Shown here piece after piece: positions 11,101 to 21,539 of a stretch of 64,000 nt of DNA. The notes below the pieces were generated by a model, which saw nothing but the letters and a program-made list of their open reading frames with translations, was not told where the DNA came from and did no database searches. This DNA is from Lingula anatina (Eukaryota; Brachiopoda; Lingulata; Lingulida; Lingulidae): positions 1,095,193-1,159,192 of the forward strand of contig NW_019773513.1 in assembly GCF_001039355.2 (NCBI RefSeq), read 5' to 3'. Every line of letters starts with the position of its first letter. Within the stretch, counting starts at the first letter, position 1. Position numbers and translations under genes: made by a program.

Positions 11101-13921
11101 TGATGTTATTTTTGCAGTATCACGCATATGAACTGAAATAGGGTCATTGCAGAGTATTTTTGTCTGATGGAGTATTTTATTAGCTTCATTTGTAAGATGT
11201 TTGCCACATTCATACTATGTTCTCCTTGAAAAGAGTTTTTATGAACTATAACCATTTTTTTTATCAAGGATAAAGGATAGAGAAAAACAGCTGGAGAATG
11301 GCTATAGATCAGAAAAAAATTCCAGTACTCTCTTGTCACAGTACCAAATGTAATTCATCATATATTTTATGGCAGCAGGATGCTGCAAGGTCAATAAGAC
11401 AACATTTATCATTGCAATAGACCCCCAGATGTTACAACACGTACGCACTTTTAAATTATTTGCTATGGCTGAGTTTTGACAACCAATTTGTCTTTACACT
11501 TTCATAACATTGAAACTGTGACACTTAAGTCCTACTAGTACATGGAAAAACTTCAGAAGACCTTTCAAAAATGTTTTCAATTTTGTATTTCAGAACAGCA
11601 TTTTAACCAAGTAATGCTGCTGTATGAAATCATATTATGGTTGTACTGTCAGGGATTTTTATATTATTTTAGATATATATTCTGCTAGGTGCATGGCGAT
11701 TTTTATAGAATGAATCACAAAAGAATAAGTCATAATATCATTTTTGGTTTTGTTCTTGTTTAGTAGTTAATGTACATTTAGCAACTGAGTAATTTCACTA
11801 TAACATAAATGTCTTTATCTAAGGAGCTCTGAATTTAAGATCATATCACCATAAGGGGGATCTAGTATCCACCAGGCTGTTTCACTTTCTCACTAATTAC
11901 CACAACTAACAAGCACTTATCCAAGGCCAGAACACAATATACTTAACTGTCCACTTTTAAGAGATGTTATCATTCAATACCAAATATATACAGATCGCAT
12001 GTAAGTGCTTCATTTGGACTATATATCCTGGTATAGGAACAGACGAGAGACCAAGGCTGCATTCAGAACTATTAAATAAATATATCTCCAGTAATTAAGT
12101 CAGCAAGATAGACACTTGATTGCAATAGTCCGTGCTAGACTCTTCTATTGCATTGCCCCATGCAGATGGTCTAATAAGGGTAATGATCTGCACAAGGAGC
12201 AATTGAGGATACGAATAAGGATCGACTTCTTCAAGTTCATAAACTATAAAAACATCTTTGGTAAAGCGTTCTCGAATGTGATTTTTGGCAGATAGAGCAC
12301 ACCATGCCATGATAAGCAAACATTCACCCAAACTAAAATAGACCAGCAATTTGATATATACTAGTACCTATGCTGCCAGAACAATATGACATAAATTTGA
12401 AACCTATGCACATTGTAGGCGTATTGTGATTGATATGGGCTAGACCTGCTGCCTGTATTGCTACAATTGATGATTTATTCCTGATTAATATTCACAGACT
12501 ACGAATACACGAGATACAGTATAATAACACCTACATACTTTGACACATTTGTATATGTATGTATAATCATGTGCATGTTGTCTGACTCTTAACAAATTGA
12601 CACTCACATAAAAAAAAAATACACACGCGAATGCACATTACATCAAAGACAAGTGATTCTGCTTAGAAGCCTTTCACAACCTACACAACCAAACCTACGT
12701 TTTTCAATAAAAAATCTTTGTGAACAGAATTTTACTTTTATACATGTTACTCCCTTGCATCATTATTTCCAGTACTATATTTACATGGGCAAGTAACAGA
12801 GTGGGGGAGTAACAATTCAAGATCTCGAGTATCTATGCCATAGAGTATCAATGCAGGCAATATTATTTTTTAATAATGTGGGAACATGAAGAGATGTCTT
12901 TCACCAGTGGCTCCATTGATTACCACTGCAGTCTTCTACAAATAAATAAAAAAAATGATCATTTGACACTCAATATGTTAGGCCACATTCAGGACAGTGG
13001 ACTAACCACGGGTCAAATATAGGGACATAAAAAACGCTTGACATCTAATCCCCTTACACAATAGACACTGAATAGATTCCCTACGGGGAAGTATTCAAGT
13101 GGGTCAGCCTTATTTGTCCCTCGGACTACTTAGTCCACTGTTCTGAATGTGGCCTTAGACCCTTGCAGCCATGACAGTGCTTAATAAATATACACAGATC
13201 TACTGTCTACCGTCTAATTCACAACAGAATAATTATAACACGCGTAAGCAATAGAAGTCTGTTCTCAAAAATAAATAAAGTGCATGTACATTTGTTGAGT
13301 TGGCATCTCTGCACTTGTCAGATTTAGACTATCTATAATGTGTTTGCCTTGGCAAAGTTCTTACTAATGCTAGTTCTTTAATTTCCGGGAAAATATTTTT
13401 AGTGGCCTATAGCAAAATAAAGTTCGTTTTTGTATGGAACTGCTATTCTATTGATTTTTATTGTCGGGCAATGCATGTGCAAAGTTCTATCATTGCATGT
13501 CATGTTACTTTTTGTTTTCCAAAATGTTATCAAAAATAAATAAAAAACCAAACGAGGCTGCAGGAAATTTGTTAAAAATATGTAACCTTGCACCAATAAC
13601 ATTAATTACAGCGTCATGTAAAATTAACCTCACTAAATCACATACACATGGTATTCAATGGTTAACTCCAAAGCGCAGCTTTATAATGTAAAAACACCGG
13701 TGAGACACACTTCAGACTTCGTCGCTGTCGATCCTTTTGCTTTGGCAAGAGAGAGAGTGACGATAAACACAACTCACTCGTTATTTCTTGTAGCGTTTCC
13801 CCTTTAGACTCGCTAATTGGAAAGAACATAAATATGTCAAATGCAAATTTGCCTTAAAATGTTTGAGTGAGGAGAAAGTTGACTGTCTTTACTTACCAAA
13901 CTCAATCTGTGTCGCCACCAT
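7742..13921 (-). CDS. Unidentified gene, first three coding exons (partial)
   Basis: Exon 1 (13921-13897) starts at ATG in a strong context and encodes MVATQIEF plus one base before a GTAAGT donor. Exon 2 (8507-8410) follows a TTTTAG acceptor. It completes the split codon in phase and encodes 32 residues rich in His, including HLHHDHD, FPPSLMLEKIW and SEEGGCS. Exon 3 (7796-7742) continues in phase with SEQFLWSFSSQDF and ends at GTAAAG. The agreement of three splice phases and the protein-like composition support a real gene, but I do not recognise the family. Intron 1 is about 5.4 kb. Further exons should lie below 7742 or outside the window; I could not find them. The start lies 333 bp from the divergent SLC35B4 homologue. 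The start-codon region AAGATGGTGGC resembles a YY1-type element. Confidence 0.6.
8139..8186. repeat. (TG)n microsatellite
   Basis: About 24 TG units with one TA interruption, inside intron 1 or 2 of the minus-strand gene. Confidence 0.95.
8970..9155. mobile_element. MITE, family B, copy 1
   Basis: The ends are inverted repeats containing CAGAACAGTGGACTTACAG and its counterpart TTAGTCCACTGTTCTG. The middle carries the family marks GATCAAATATAG, CACTGAATA-like and TTCCCTGTGGGGA. Other copies are at 12982-13157 and 19760-19941. Confidence 0.7.
9370..9626. mobile_element. Near-perfect foldback element, family C, with TTA target duplication
   Basis: A 257-bp palindrome. Its arms of roughly 120 nt begin GGCTTCGTTCACATGCAATG and end in the exact complement. 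It is flanked on both sides by TTA, the usual 3-bp duplication of PIF/Harbinger transposons. The arms meet at a short TTATAGTAACTTATAGTAA core. There is no coding capacity, so it is a MITE mobilised in trans. Confidence 0.85.
12982..13157. mobile_element. MITE, family B, copy 2, with TTA target duplication
   Basis: The ends GGCCACATTCAGGACAGTGG and its counterpart in CCACTGTTCTGAATGTGGCC are inverted repeats, with TTA directly outside each. About 175 bp, non-coding. The internal TTCCCTACGGGGAA resembles copies 1 and 3. Confidence 0.8.
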
Positions 13922-14254
13922 CTTCTCTTGGTTATTGTGTTTACCCAAGATTCCTTGCTTCGTGCAAATGGTGTAAGCGACTTTTGCTACTGTATTTTTA
14001 AAAATCTACGACTTGAATCCCCAGCAAAGTGAACTTACTTATTTTTATGAATACTAGCTTGGTAATGAAATATGGTTTACTGTATTTTATTTGTTTTTGA
14101 AAAAAATATTCATCTTTTTATTAACATAAGAGCGACTTCATTACAGTTCCACGCATGCGTTACAGGAAATGATACTCGTGGCTTGCTCGTTAAGAAAATA
14201 ATGATGGATAACATTTCTTGACATTTATTATCGTACTGTAAATAAGACTTGAAG
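13922..14254. promoter_or_regulatory. Head-to-head intergenic interval, probable bidirectional promoter
   Basis: Only 333 bp separate the ATG of the minus-strand gene (13921) from the ATG of the plus-strand SLC35B4 homologue (14255). No TATA box is obvious in a good position for either gene, which fits a housekeeping bidirectional promoter. Transcription start sites cannot be placed from sequence. Confidence 0.55.
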
Positions 14255-17200
14255 ATGCACCCAGGATTCCCAATAGCAGCGGTTTTTCTAGGTTGCTGTA
14301 GCAACGTAGTCGTCTTGGAATATCTTGTCAGGTTAGTTTACAAAGGTGTATACTGAAGGATGATTCATGAAAAATATTAAGAATAAATTTTGTTTTTATA
14401 AATTACAGAGAACTTGTTGTGCAAAACTTAAATTGAAAGACTTTAAATGAAAAGTCTTCAGTAGACACGATTTCTACTTAAGATAGGATTCATGATTGTC
14501 ATCTTTTAAAAATTAGTTTTGTATGACTACATAAAACCCAGTATTTAGCATGTAGCCAGTTTAGGTGAAAATTCGTTTACTAGCACAACTGTGTAAGGTA
14601 CGTGTATCTGACATGGGTCACACTAATATCTGCAACACTGTGCAGTACACTTGAGAAAACGACTCTTGGTGTGAGAAAACATGTGAAATGGTCATTTACA
14701 AGAAAATAGGGTGTAAAAGCGAAACATATTATTACAAGGTTATATTTTTATCCAACTTGACAAAATTCTGTGATTTGTTTATAAACTGTCAGGTCATCCG
14801 CCATATTGACCACTCAAGAAGATATAGGAAGTGGCTCTTCTAAGTTCTTTGTAATATAGCAATGAGCTGACATGAATCATCCTCATTTGTTGAATTTGAT
14901 CAACAACAGTTCTTAAAATCAGACTATTATCCTGTGAATGACCATTTTTGTATTTACCTGCATCTGGAGTTGATTTCTCTAGTGATATCAACAGAGCCAT
15001 AAGTAAGGTGAAATCCATCTGCTTGTCTACTAGTCATGGCACAGTGAAAACATACACACACTATTGCGAGGGCAATGACCATGACAGACAAACTTCTAAA
15101 TGTGAGAAGAACCACAGAGATCATTTCCTGCAAGCTGGCCATTTCTTTTTAACTATCCACTTCAACTTCCATTGTATGTACACTATTCTGCACAGTATGT
15201 TGCTTCTTGGCTAGTAAAGATTTGCATCATTATTTGAGTTACCTCACCCATTCAGAAGTCCGCATTTGGTTTTCTTTTTATGGGTACTTAATTTTATGGC
15301 AGACAATAACTGGTAGACAAGCAAGCAAATCTAACCTTACTCTTGTTCAGGGTGTTAGCCAGCACACCAAGTGTCTTTTTCAGGACATGGAATATAAAAT
15401 ATAACATGTTGTATTAGCCCAATTAACATGGCTTCAGTGGAAAATTTTCATCATTTTTGTTGTGTTCTGTTCCAGGGAGTTTCCAGGCAGTGGGAATATT
15501 GTCACATTTTCTCAGTTTCTGTTTATTGCATTGGAAGGGTTTATATTTCATGCTGATTTTGGGCGAAGAAAGCCTGTTGTCCCTATAAGGCAAGTATTTA
15601 TATGGAAGAGTTTTAAAGGCTGTTTGAATATTCCTTAAAAGCACTTACAAATATGTTATAAACTTAACAGTGAAAAATTGTCTTATGATATACAAGTATT
15701 GGATTGTGTAATTATAGATCCTTAACTATAAATTTCACATTGCTATTGTCAAAAGAATCTTAATACTGAAAACAGCAAAGAAAACTCTACTCTATAATTT
15801 TAAAGTCAAATTGATGACAAATTGCCTAAAAATAATAAAAGTAAAAATATTTGATGCTGATTTGGTAAGAGTTTTAATTTTATTTAATTGTTTTAATATC
15901 TGCCTCCCATTTTGATTCATCAGTAGCCATAATAAGTCTATTGCAACTGTATTGTACAAGTACAATTGTAGAACGGAGATATTTGTAAATGCCTTTCATT
16001 TGCTGTTTGTTTATGTAAGTGGAAAAAAAAAAAACGATGAAGTAAACCATATCACAATGCTATATTGATTTAANAAGAATCTTAATACTGAAAACAGCAA
16101 AGATAACTCTACTCAATAATTTTTAAGTCAAATTGATGACAAATTGCCTAAAAATAATAAAAGTAAAAATATTTGATGCTGATTTTGTTAAGAGTTTTAA
16201 TTTTATTTAATTGTTTTAATATCTGCCTCCCATTTTGATTCATCAGTAGCCATAATAAGTCTATTGCAACTGTATTGTACAAGTACAATTGTAGAACGGA
16301 GATATTTGTAAATGCCTTTCATTTGCTGTTTGTTTATGTAAGTGGAGAAAAAAAAAACGATGAAGTAAACCATATCACAATGCTATATTGATTTAATACT
16401 TTAAAAGATTAATGTATTTCTATTTTTTCCTAGACATTATGTCTTTTTGACCATGATGTATCTTTGTGCTGTTGCTCTGCAAAACGTACTGCTCTTTTTA
16501 CAAGTGTCCATCCCATTACAAATTCTCATTAGATCGGTGAGTCGAGCAGTGTAAAGAAGAGGTCACTTTCGTCCCTGGATGTTGCCCATTCTGTTGTTGT
16601 TGTTGTGCAGTTTATTTTGCCTGCTGTAGTATTGCAAGCATTACAGAAGTGAATTGGGTACATTGAAATTTATTAACTGGTCCGTCTATACACCTCCACC
16701 CCACCCCACCCCCTTTCTACCCTCACACAAAATCTGGCGATCTCATTTGACACTCCAGTTTCAAAAATATTTTACTGTTCATTTTTACCACTGAAAATTT
16801 ATCCTTATCACATTTTGTATCAATTGAAAATTTCACCTTTGTAAAATTGTCCAAGTCACTTCTGTTTGTAGTGACAACTTACACCAAAATTTGACTGTTT
16901 ACAAGACATAAACGAAATCCAAAGCCATTGCACTTGTATTGAGAAACAGTATGTTTTCCAAAGCAAGAGCAAATTGTTATTCACAAGAATTGGGGAAAAA
17001 ATTATCCAGATCATTTAAGTATGCCATAACATGGTTTTTATGATTTATTTAAAGCTAGCCAAATTGTGACATTCAAAATATTTTAATATATCATTTTTGT
17101 GAAAAACATTTATTAAAATGATGTTGTAGACAATGTTCTTACTATATTTATATTCTTGGCTTGCAGAAAACTTGAATTATTAACCCCACATTTCAGTTTT

Positions 17201-20200
17201 TATGGTTTAATTTCCGTTGCTTTATAACAAATGCTTTTCTTTCTATTTATTTTCTAATATTTTTTCCATATCTGCAGACATTATGTTGTCATGGTGACAA
17301 TTTTCTTTGTGGTACAAGTTGTGAATAACCTAGTCTTAGGCTTCAACATCTCCATGCCATTACACATGATTTTCCGTTCGGTAAGTTTTGCCACTCAAAG
17401 CAGGGGCTGTGTTCACATGGGATGCCAAATGCTGCACACTCAGCTTCAGTTAGCCATCTTCCAGACATAATCCAACACCATTACCAAACATGTTTCACCA
17501 AAGTGGCTGAAATGTGCTTTAAAAATGCCTTTATTTTTTATTTTTTATTTTTATTTTTTGTAACTCGGAGCTTTTAACTCTTCAGAGAAGTGCCATGTCT
17601 GTTTTATTCTAAAACTGGTTTTTTATTTTTTCAATTTTTTAAATTTTTTTTTTTAATCCTCTGGACCACTGTTTATAATTTTATATTTGCTATGACAGTA
17701 ACAGCATGCTGCTAATCGTCTAGCCAGTTAGGTGCAATTGAAATTTTTAGGGCACAATTTTAGTCCATTATTTTGGATGGTTTGGTAAAATGTACTTGAC
17801 AAATGGCGTGTAAAGATCTGGTGAACTTGTTGAACATTGCAATCCAGTCTTGACTATCGCACAGCTTAGGCAGGCATTGTGAGGTGTTCAGACAGTGAAA
17901 GTTATGTCTTTGGTAGCATTGCTTATAAGAAAATAATATCATTATTTGTTTCTTTGCTGGCAGACATTATGTTGTTATGGTGACAATATTCTTTATGGTC
18001 CAAGTTGTGAATAATCTGACCTATGGGTTCCATGTGTCTGTGCCATTGCACATGATATTCAGATCGGTAAGTGGTTGGGGTTGCAGAAGTAGCAGAAAAA
18101 AAAAACAAGTGTTAATTAACAATGTGTTATCAGTGTGAAATAGCTTTATAAAAAAAATATTCAGCAATAGTCATTTTCTAGGAATATACTTCCCAGAAGC
18201 CATTTTCTGATCTTTATAGAAAGGAGTCAAATCTTCGTCTCTGTTTGCTCTTTTACAAATATCATTTTTGGCATGTCTCTGCCGTGGGAGTGAAGTCTGG
18301 TTGCACATGTTTGCTAGTTTTTTTTTCTTCTTTTTTTTAAAACTCTGCTTGATACCTGTGAAAAAAGGGCTTACCTGGGGTTGTGTTTGTTGTTGGCATT
18401 GTTGCATGAACAATATTTGATCATTTAAATTTTTTTAAGATGAATTTTTTTAAATTTAACATATTTAATAGAAACATTTTACTCACATTTGAAATCAGTT
18501 AATCTATTCTTTTATATCATATTTAACTTTAGGTATATATAAATACCTGATATTTAATATAGTTGTATGTAATTGTAGAAAGTCAATACTAATTTTATTT
18601 TTAATATAGCTGTTATAACAATCTGGGCTTGTTCTAGCATGATAAAATGCCAAAATATTTCATTCTTTTCAATTTATTATTATGTGATATTTGTTTTATC
18701 ATACTTTTTACTATCAATTTGTTGTTCATTGAAAAAGTGATTTGGCAAAAATTTTGAACCACACGGATTAAAGTGTGAAAACATGCTAGATTAAGCCCTG
18801 CTTTATTACACCTTTAGAGTGCTAGAAATTCACATATGGCCTTTTTTTACTTCCAGGGAAGTCTTATAGCAAATTTATTTTTAGGGGTTTTAATTCTCAA
18901 AAAAAGGTGGGTATTTCAAGATCAGAATTTCAAAGATCAATCGACTGATATTTTTTTTAATGTGATCAAGTGATTTTTGCCTTTTGGTATTTAGCATATT
19001 AACAGTTTTCTTAAAAACATAGATTTTATTTATTTTACCAAAACTGAATTTCAGCATTCATTAAAAAACTAATGCATTACAAAGAAGTGATCGAAGAACT
19101 TTGTTATTTAAATGTATGTTTTGTTTATTCCAGCTATAAATTATCCAAATATTTATCAGTGATTATGATCACAATTGGTATAGCTATATGTACAATAGCT
19201 TCAGCCAAGAAAGTGGTAAGAGTTGATTTCATTTTTGCCTCACTTCACATTGGTTATGCTCAAAATTTTGTTTTTCTTGACAAACCACAAAACCAACTAG
19301 AATTGATTTTATTTTCAGATTTAAACTTAATTTTTATAAGACTGAGGTAGGAAAGAGAATTCCTCCACATGGCAAACTTTAAAGAATGTAAAAGAAAATA
19401 TGGACAGTGATTGATTTTGAATTTTGTGGTGTCCAGAGAGTAGTTGAGGGTAAATTCAGAGAAAAGTGAGGATTTTTCTTTCCTTTTGCATCCCTCATTT
19501 GTGAGATGAATTTAATTTCATTATATCCTGACTTTATAATGTGATGGTTTTATCGCCTCCAGAAATCAGAGCACCTTGACGACGGCAGCGATGGCATGTA
19601 CGACCTGTTCATCTGGATAATTGGCATCAGTGGGCTGACCTTTGCCCTCCTCATGTCAGCCAGGATGGGCATTTACCAGGAAACCATTTATGCCAGGTTT
19701 GGAAAACACCCCAAGGAAGCTTTATTCTATAATGTACGTATTGCAAGTATCTTGGAAGTAGGGCCCCATTCAGAATACGGGGCTAACTCCAGTCCGAGGG
19801 TCAAACATGGTGACCTACTACAAAGCTTGCCGTCTAATCCGCTAATACACACTGAATAGAGGTGTCCGTGGTGAAGTATTCCAGTGTGTCAGCCATATTT
19901 GGCCCTCGGACTAGTTGGTCCCCTATTCTGAATAGGGCCTAACACATGCTTGAATATAAAAACATGAGACCCACTTCTGAATGTTAATAACCTTTGACAA
20001 AAAAAAAAGTAAAAAAGTAAATCAGAATGATGAAAATTATCATTTTCATTAGTTTGTATGCAACATTATTTTGAAACTGGTTGTCTTTTCCTTGGAAATT
20101 GTTTTTGTTCTATGGCTGTAGACTGTGTGTGTTAAGCTATAGAGCAGCTTTTCATCAACAGTACTATTTTGGATTGTCTAACAATCTCTGAAAAAATTTT

Positions 20201-21539
20201 GTGGAAAATATTTAGCATAAAAAATTTCTAATATTTTTGTACCAAATGGTATTTGGGTCCGTAGGTAACATTTGATAGACCAACACATTAACAAAGTTCA
20301 GCAAAACGATAAATGAAATTTTATAATGACGTACATGATTGGTAAATTTGACAGTGTCATTTCCTATTATTTCAGCATGCGCTTCCTCTACCAGCATTTC
20401 TTCTTCTTGGCAAAGATATATATAACCATGCTGTGCTCTTCACAGGTTCTGGTGAGTAATGAAATTTTCCAATGTTACTTTTTCAAAGGACAAAAATTCA
20501 TACAGATTGAAATATTAGCCTATACTTATATATATTCAAGCGTTCTCTAAGGTCTACATACTTCATATTGGTTTTAAAACAATTGAATTTGTGTGTAACT
20601 TAGGATTTTGGATCAATTTTATTTACTGTATTCATCTCAAAAGCATTTTATTTTTGTAGTATTAAATTACATAAAAACTTTTTATCACATTTTATAATGT
20701 TTTGTGCAGATTCCATCTTCCCATTTCAGTGTCAGCTACATTTATAATGATCTTTTGAGACACCTAAACATGTCTTGTTGATGGGTTTTTACATCTTTAT
20801 TTTCAGAACCCATAGATGTTCCTTACCTGCCAGCTATACCAAGGATGTGGTTCTTCTTGGCTCTAAACGTACTAACACAATATCCTTTACATTCAGTCCA
20901 TGTTTTATATACAACCAGAGACGCCATCTTGGCTAGCAAAGGCCTTTACCATCTGAACCTGATCATGTAGCTGGGTCACTCAGACAGCCTTGGTGTTTTA
21001 GACTGTGTTCACATAAACCCAGCGTACTAGCTGGATTGATCTAACTCTGCAGGGATTCTCGCTAAATTGCAGTCAGTGTAAGCGGCTAAATTGTCTGACA
21101 CACCCCCTTGAGTAATTTAATCACCCCCTAGCAGCTTGAGTAGGCATGCCAGACATAAGCTGCTTACACTGAATGGAATTCAGCCAGAATCCCAGCAGAG
21201 TTAGATTGATCAAAAAAAGTTAGCAGAAAAGTTGAAAAGCTTTAACTGTATCTTCATGTAGATTTAACCAGTCTTCTTCATATGAATATCCTTAACGATC
21301 TCAAGTATATATGCATCCGTGCGGTGTTCATTCTGACTACGGAGTGCCAGTCCCTGACCGTCACCCTGGTCGTCACTCTGCGGAAGTTCACCAGTCTCCT
21401 CTTCTCTATCATGTACTTCAAAAACCCTTTCACAGTCTACCACTGGGTAGGGACAGTGCTGGTCTTCACTGGGACCATGTTATTTGTGGATATTTATAAT
21501 ATTTTGAAGAGTCTGCTTGGAAAGACTAAAGCTGAGTAG
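14255..21539 (+). CDS. SLC35B4: UDP-xylose/UDP-GlcNAc transporter, SLC35B4 homologue
   Basis: Multipass nucleotide-sugar transporter of the ER/Golgi, exchanging UDP-sugars into the lumen. Exons: 14255-14331, 15476-15589, one of three alternatives (16434-16536, 17278-17380, 17964-18066), 18857-18906, 19134-19215, 19563-19733, 20376-20451, 20807-20879, 21305-21539 (stop TAG). The product is about 326 residues against 331 in the human protein as I recall it. Shared blocks include GCCSNV near the N-terminus, GNIVTF.QFLFIA.EGF, PLHMIFRS, LTFALLMSARMGI.QET, KEALFYNHALPLP, and FILTTEC.SLTVTLVVTLRKF near the C-terminus. The second intron begins GC rather than GT. The last intron carries U12-type signals. 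A di-lysine ER signal is not evident; the protein ends GKTKAE. Identification is firm; UDP-sugar specificity is inferred from the family. Confidence 0.93.
15590..15591 (+). other. GC 5' splice site of SLC35B4 intron 2
   Basis: The exon ends CCTATAAG and the intron starts GCAAGT, otherwise a perfect donor match. The reading frame (an Arg codon split AG|A with each downstream alternative exon) requires this junction. GC donors are weaker than GT, and this one sits directly before the alternative-exon array. Confidence 0.85.
15753..16396. repeat. Direct repeat of about 321 bp joined by a single N
   Basis: The block 15753-16073 is repeated almost exactly at 16075-16396, with a single N at 16074 between them. 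Differences are a few substitutions and a homopolymer length. This looks like two overlapping contig or haplotype ends joined without merging. It falls inside intron 2 of the transporter gene and does not touch an exon. Confidence 0.85.
16434..16536 (+). other. SLC35B4: SLC35B4 alternative exon 3a (divergent copy)
   Basis: 103 nt between TTCCTAG and GTGAGT. It encodes RHYVFLTMMYLCAVALQNV... ending LQILIRS. Length, phases (2 in, 0 out) and the RHYV and RS ends match copies 3b and 3c, but the VVNN and PLHMIF motifs are lost (ALQN and PLQIL instead). The exon is open with good splice sites, so it is probably used rather than decayed. Confidence 0.8.
17278..17380 (+). other. SLC35B4: SLC35B4 alternative exon 3b
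   Basis: 103 nt between CTGCAG and GTAAGT. It encodes RHYVVMVTIFFVVQVVNN... ending PLHMIFRS, the closest match, with 3c, to the vertebrate sequence (VVNN, MPLHMIFRS). Same phases as 3a and 3c. Including two copies together would add 103 nt (not a multiple of three) and break the frame. Confidence 0.88.
17964..18066 (+). other. SLC35B4: SLC35B4 alternative exon 3c
   Basis: 103 nt between GGCAG and GTAAGT. It encodes RHYVVMVTIFFMVQVVNN followed by LTYGFHVSVPLHMIFRS. It differs from 3b mainly in the loop before PLHMIF (LTYGFHVSV against LVLGFNISM). Same phases. Confidence 0.88.
19760..19941. mobile_element. MITE, family B, copy 3
   Basis: The ends GGGCCCCATTCAGAATACGG and its inverted counterpart CCTATTCTGAATAGGGCC are recognisable. 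The inner marks CCGAGGGTCAAA and CACTGAATAGA match copy 2. It lies in SLC35B4 intron 6, just after the exon donor at 19734. Confidence 0.7.
20880..21304 (+). other. Probable U12-type intron with AT-AA ends (SLC35B4 intron 8)
   Basis: The exon ends ...CTAACACA and the intron starts ATATCCTTTAC, a full match to the U12 donor consensus. Near the 3' end ATCCTTAAC matches the U12 branch-point consensus about 10 nt before the junction. Keeping the conserved Q-Y-I-C-I-R reading requires the next exon to start at G21305, so the intron ends CTCAA. There is no alternative GT donor nearby that keeps the frame. Confidence 0.75.
21000..21215. mobile_element. Palindromic MITE, family A, copy 3
   Basis: It carries CTAACTCTGCAGGGATTC facing AATCCCAGCAGAGTTAG, plus the family blocks TCGCTAAATTGCAGTCAGTG and AGCAGCTTGAGTAGGCATGC. 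It lies inside the U12-type intron of SLC35B4. Confidence 0.78.
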
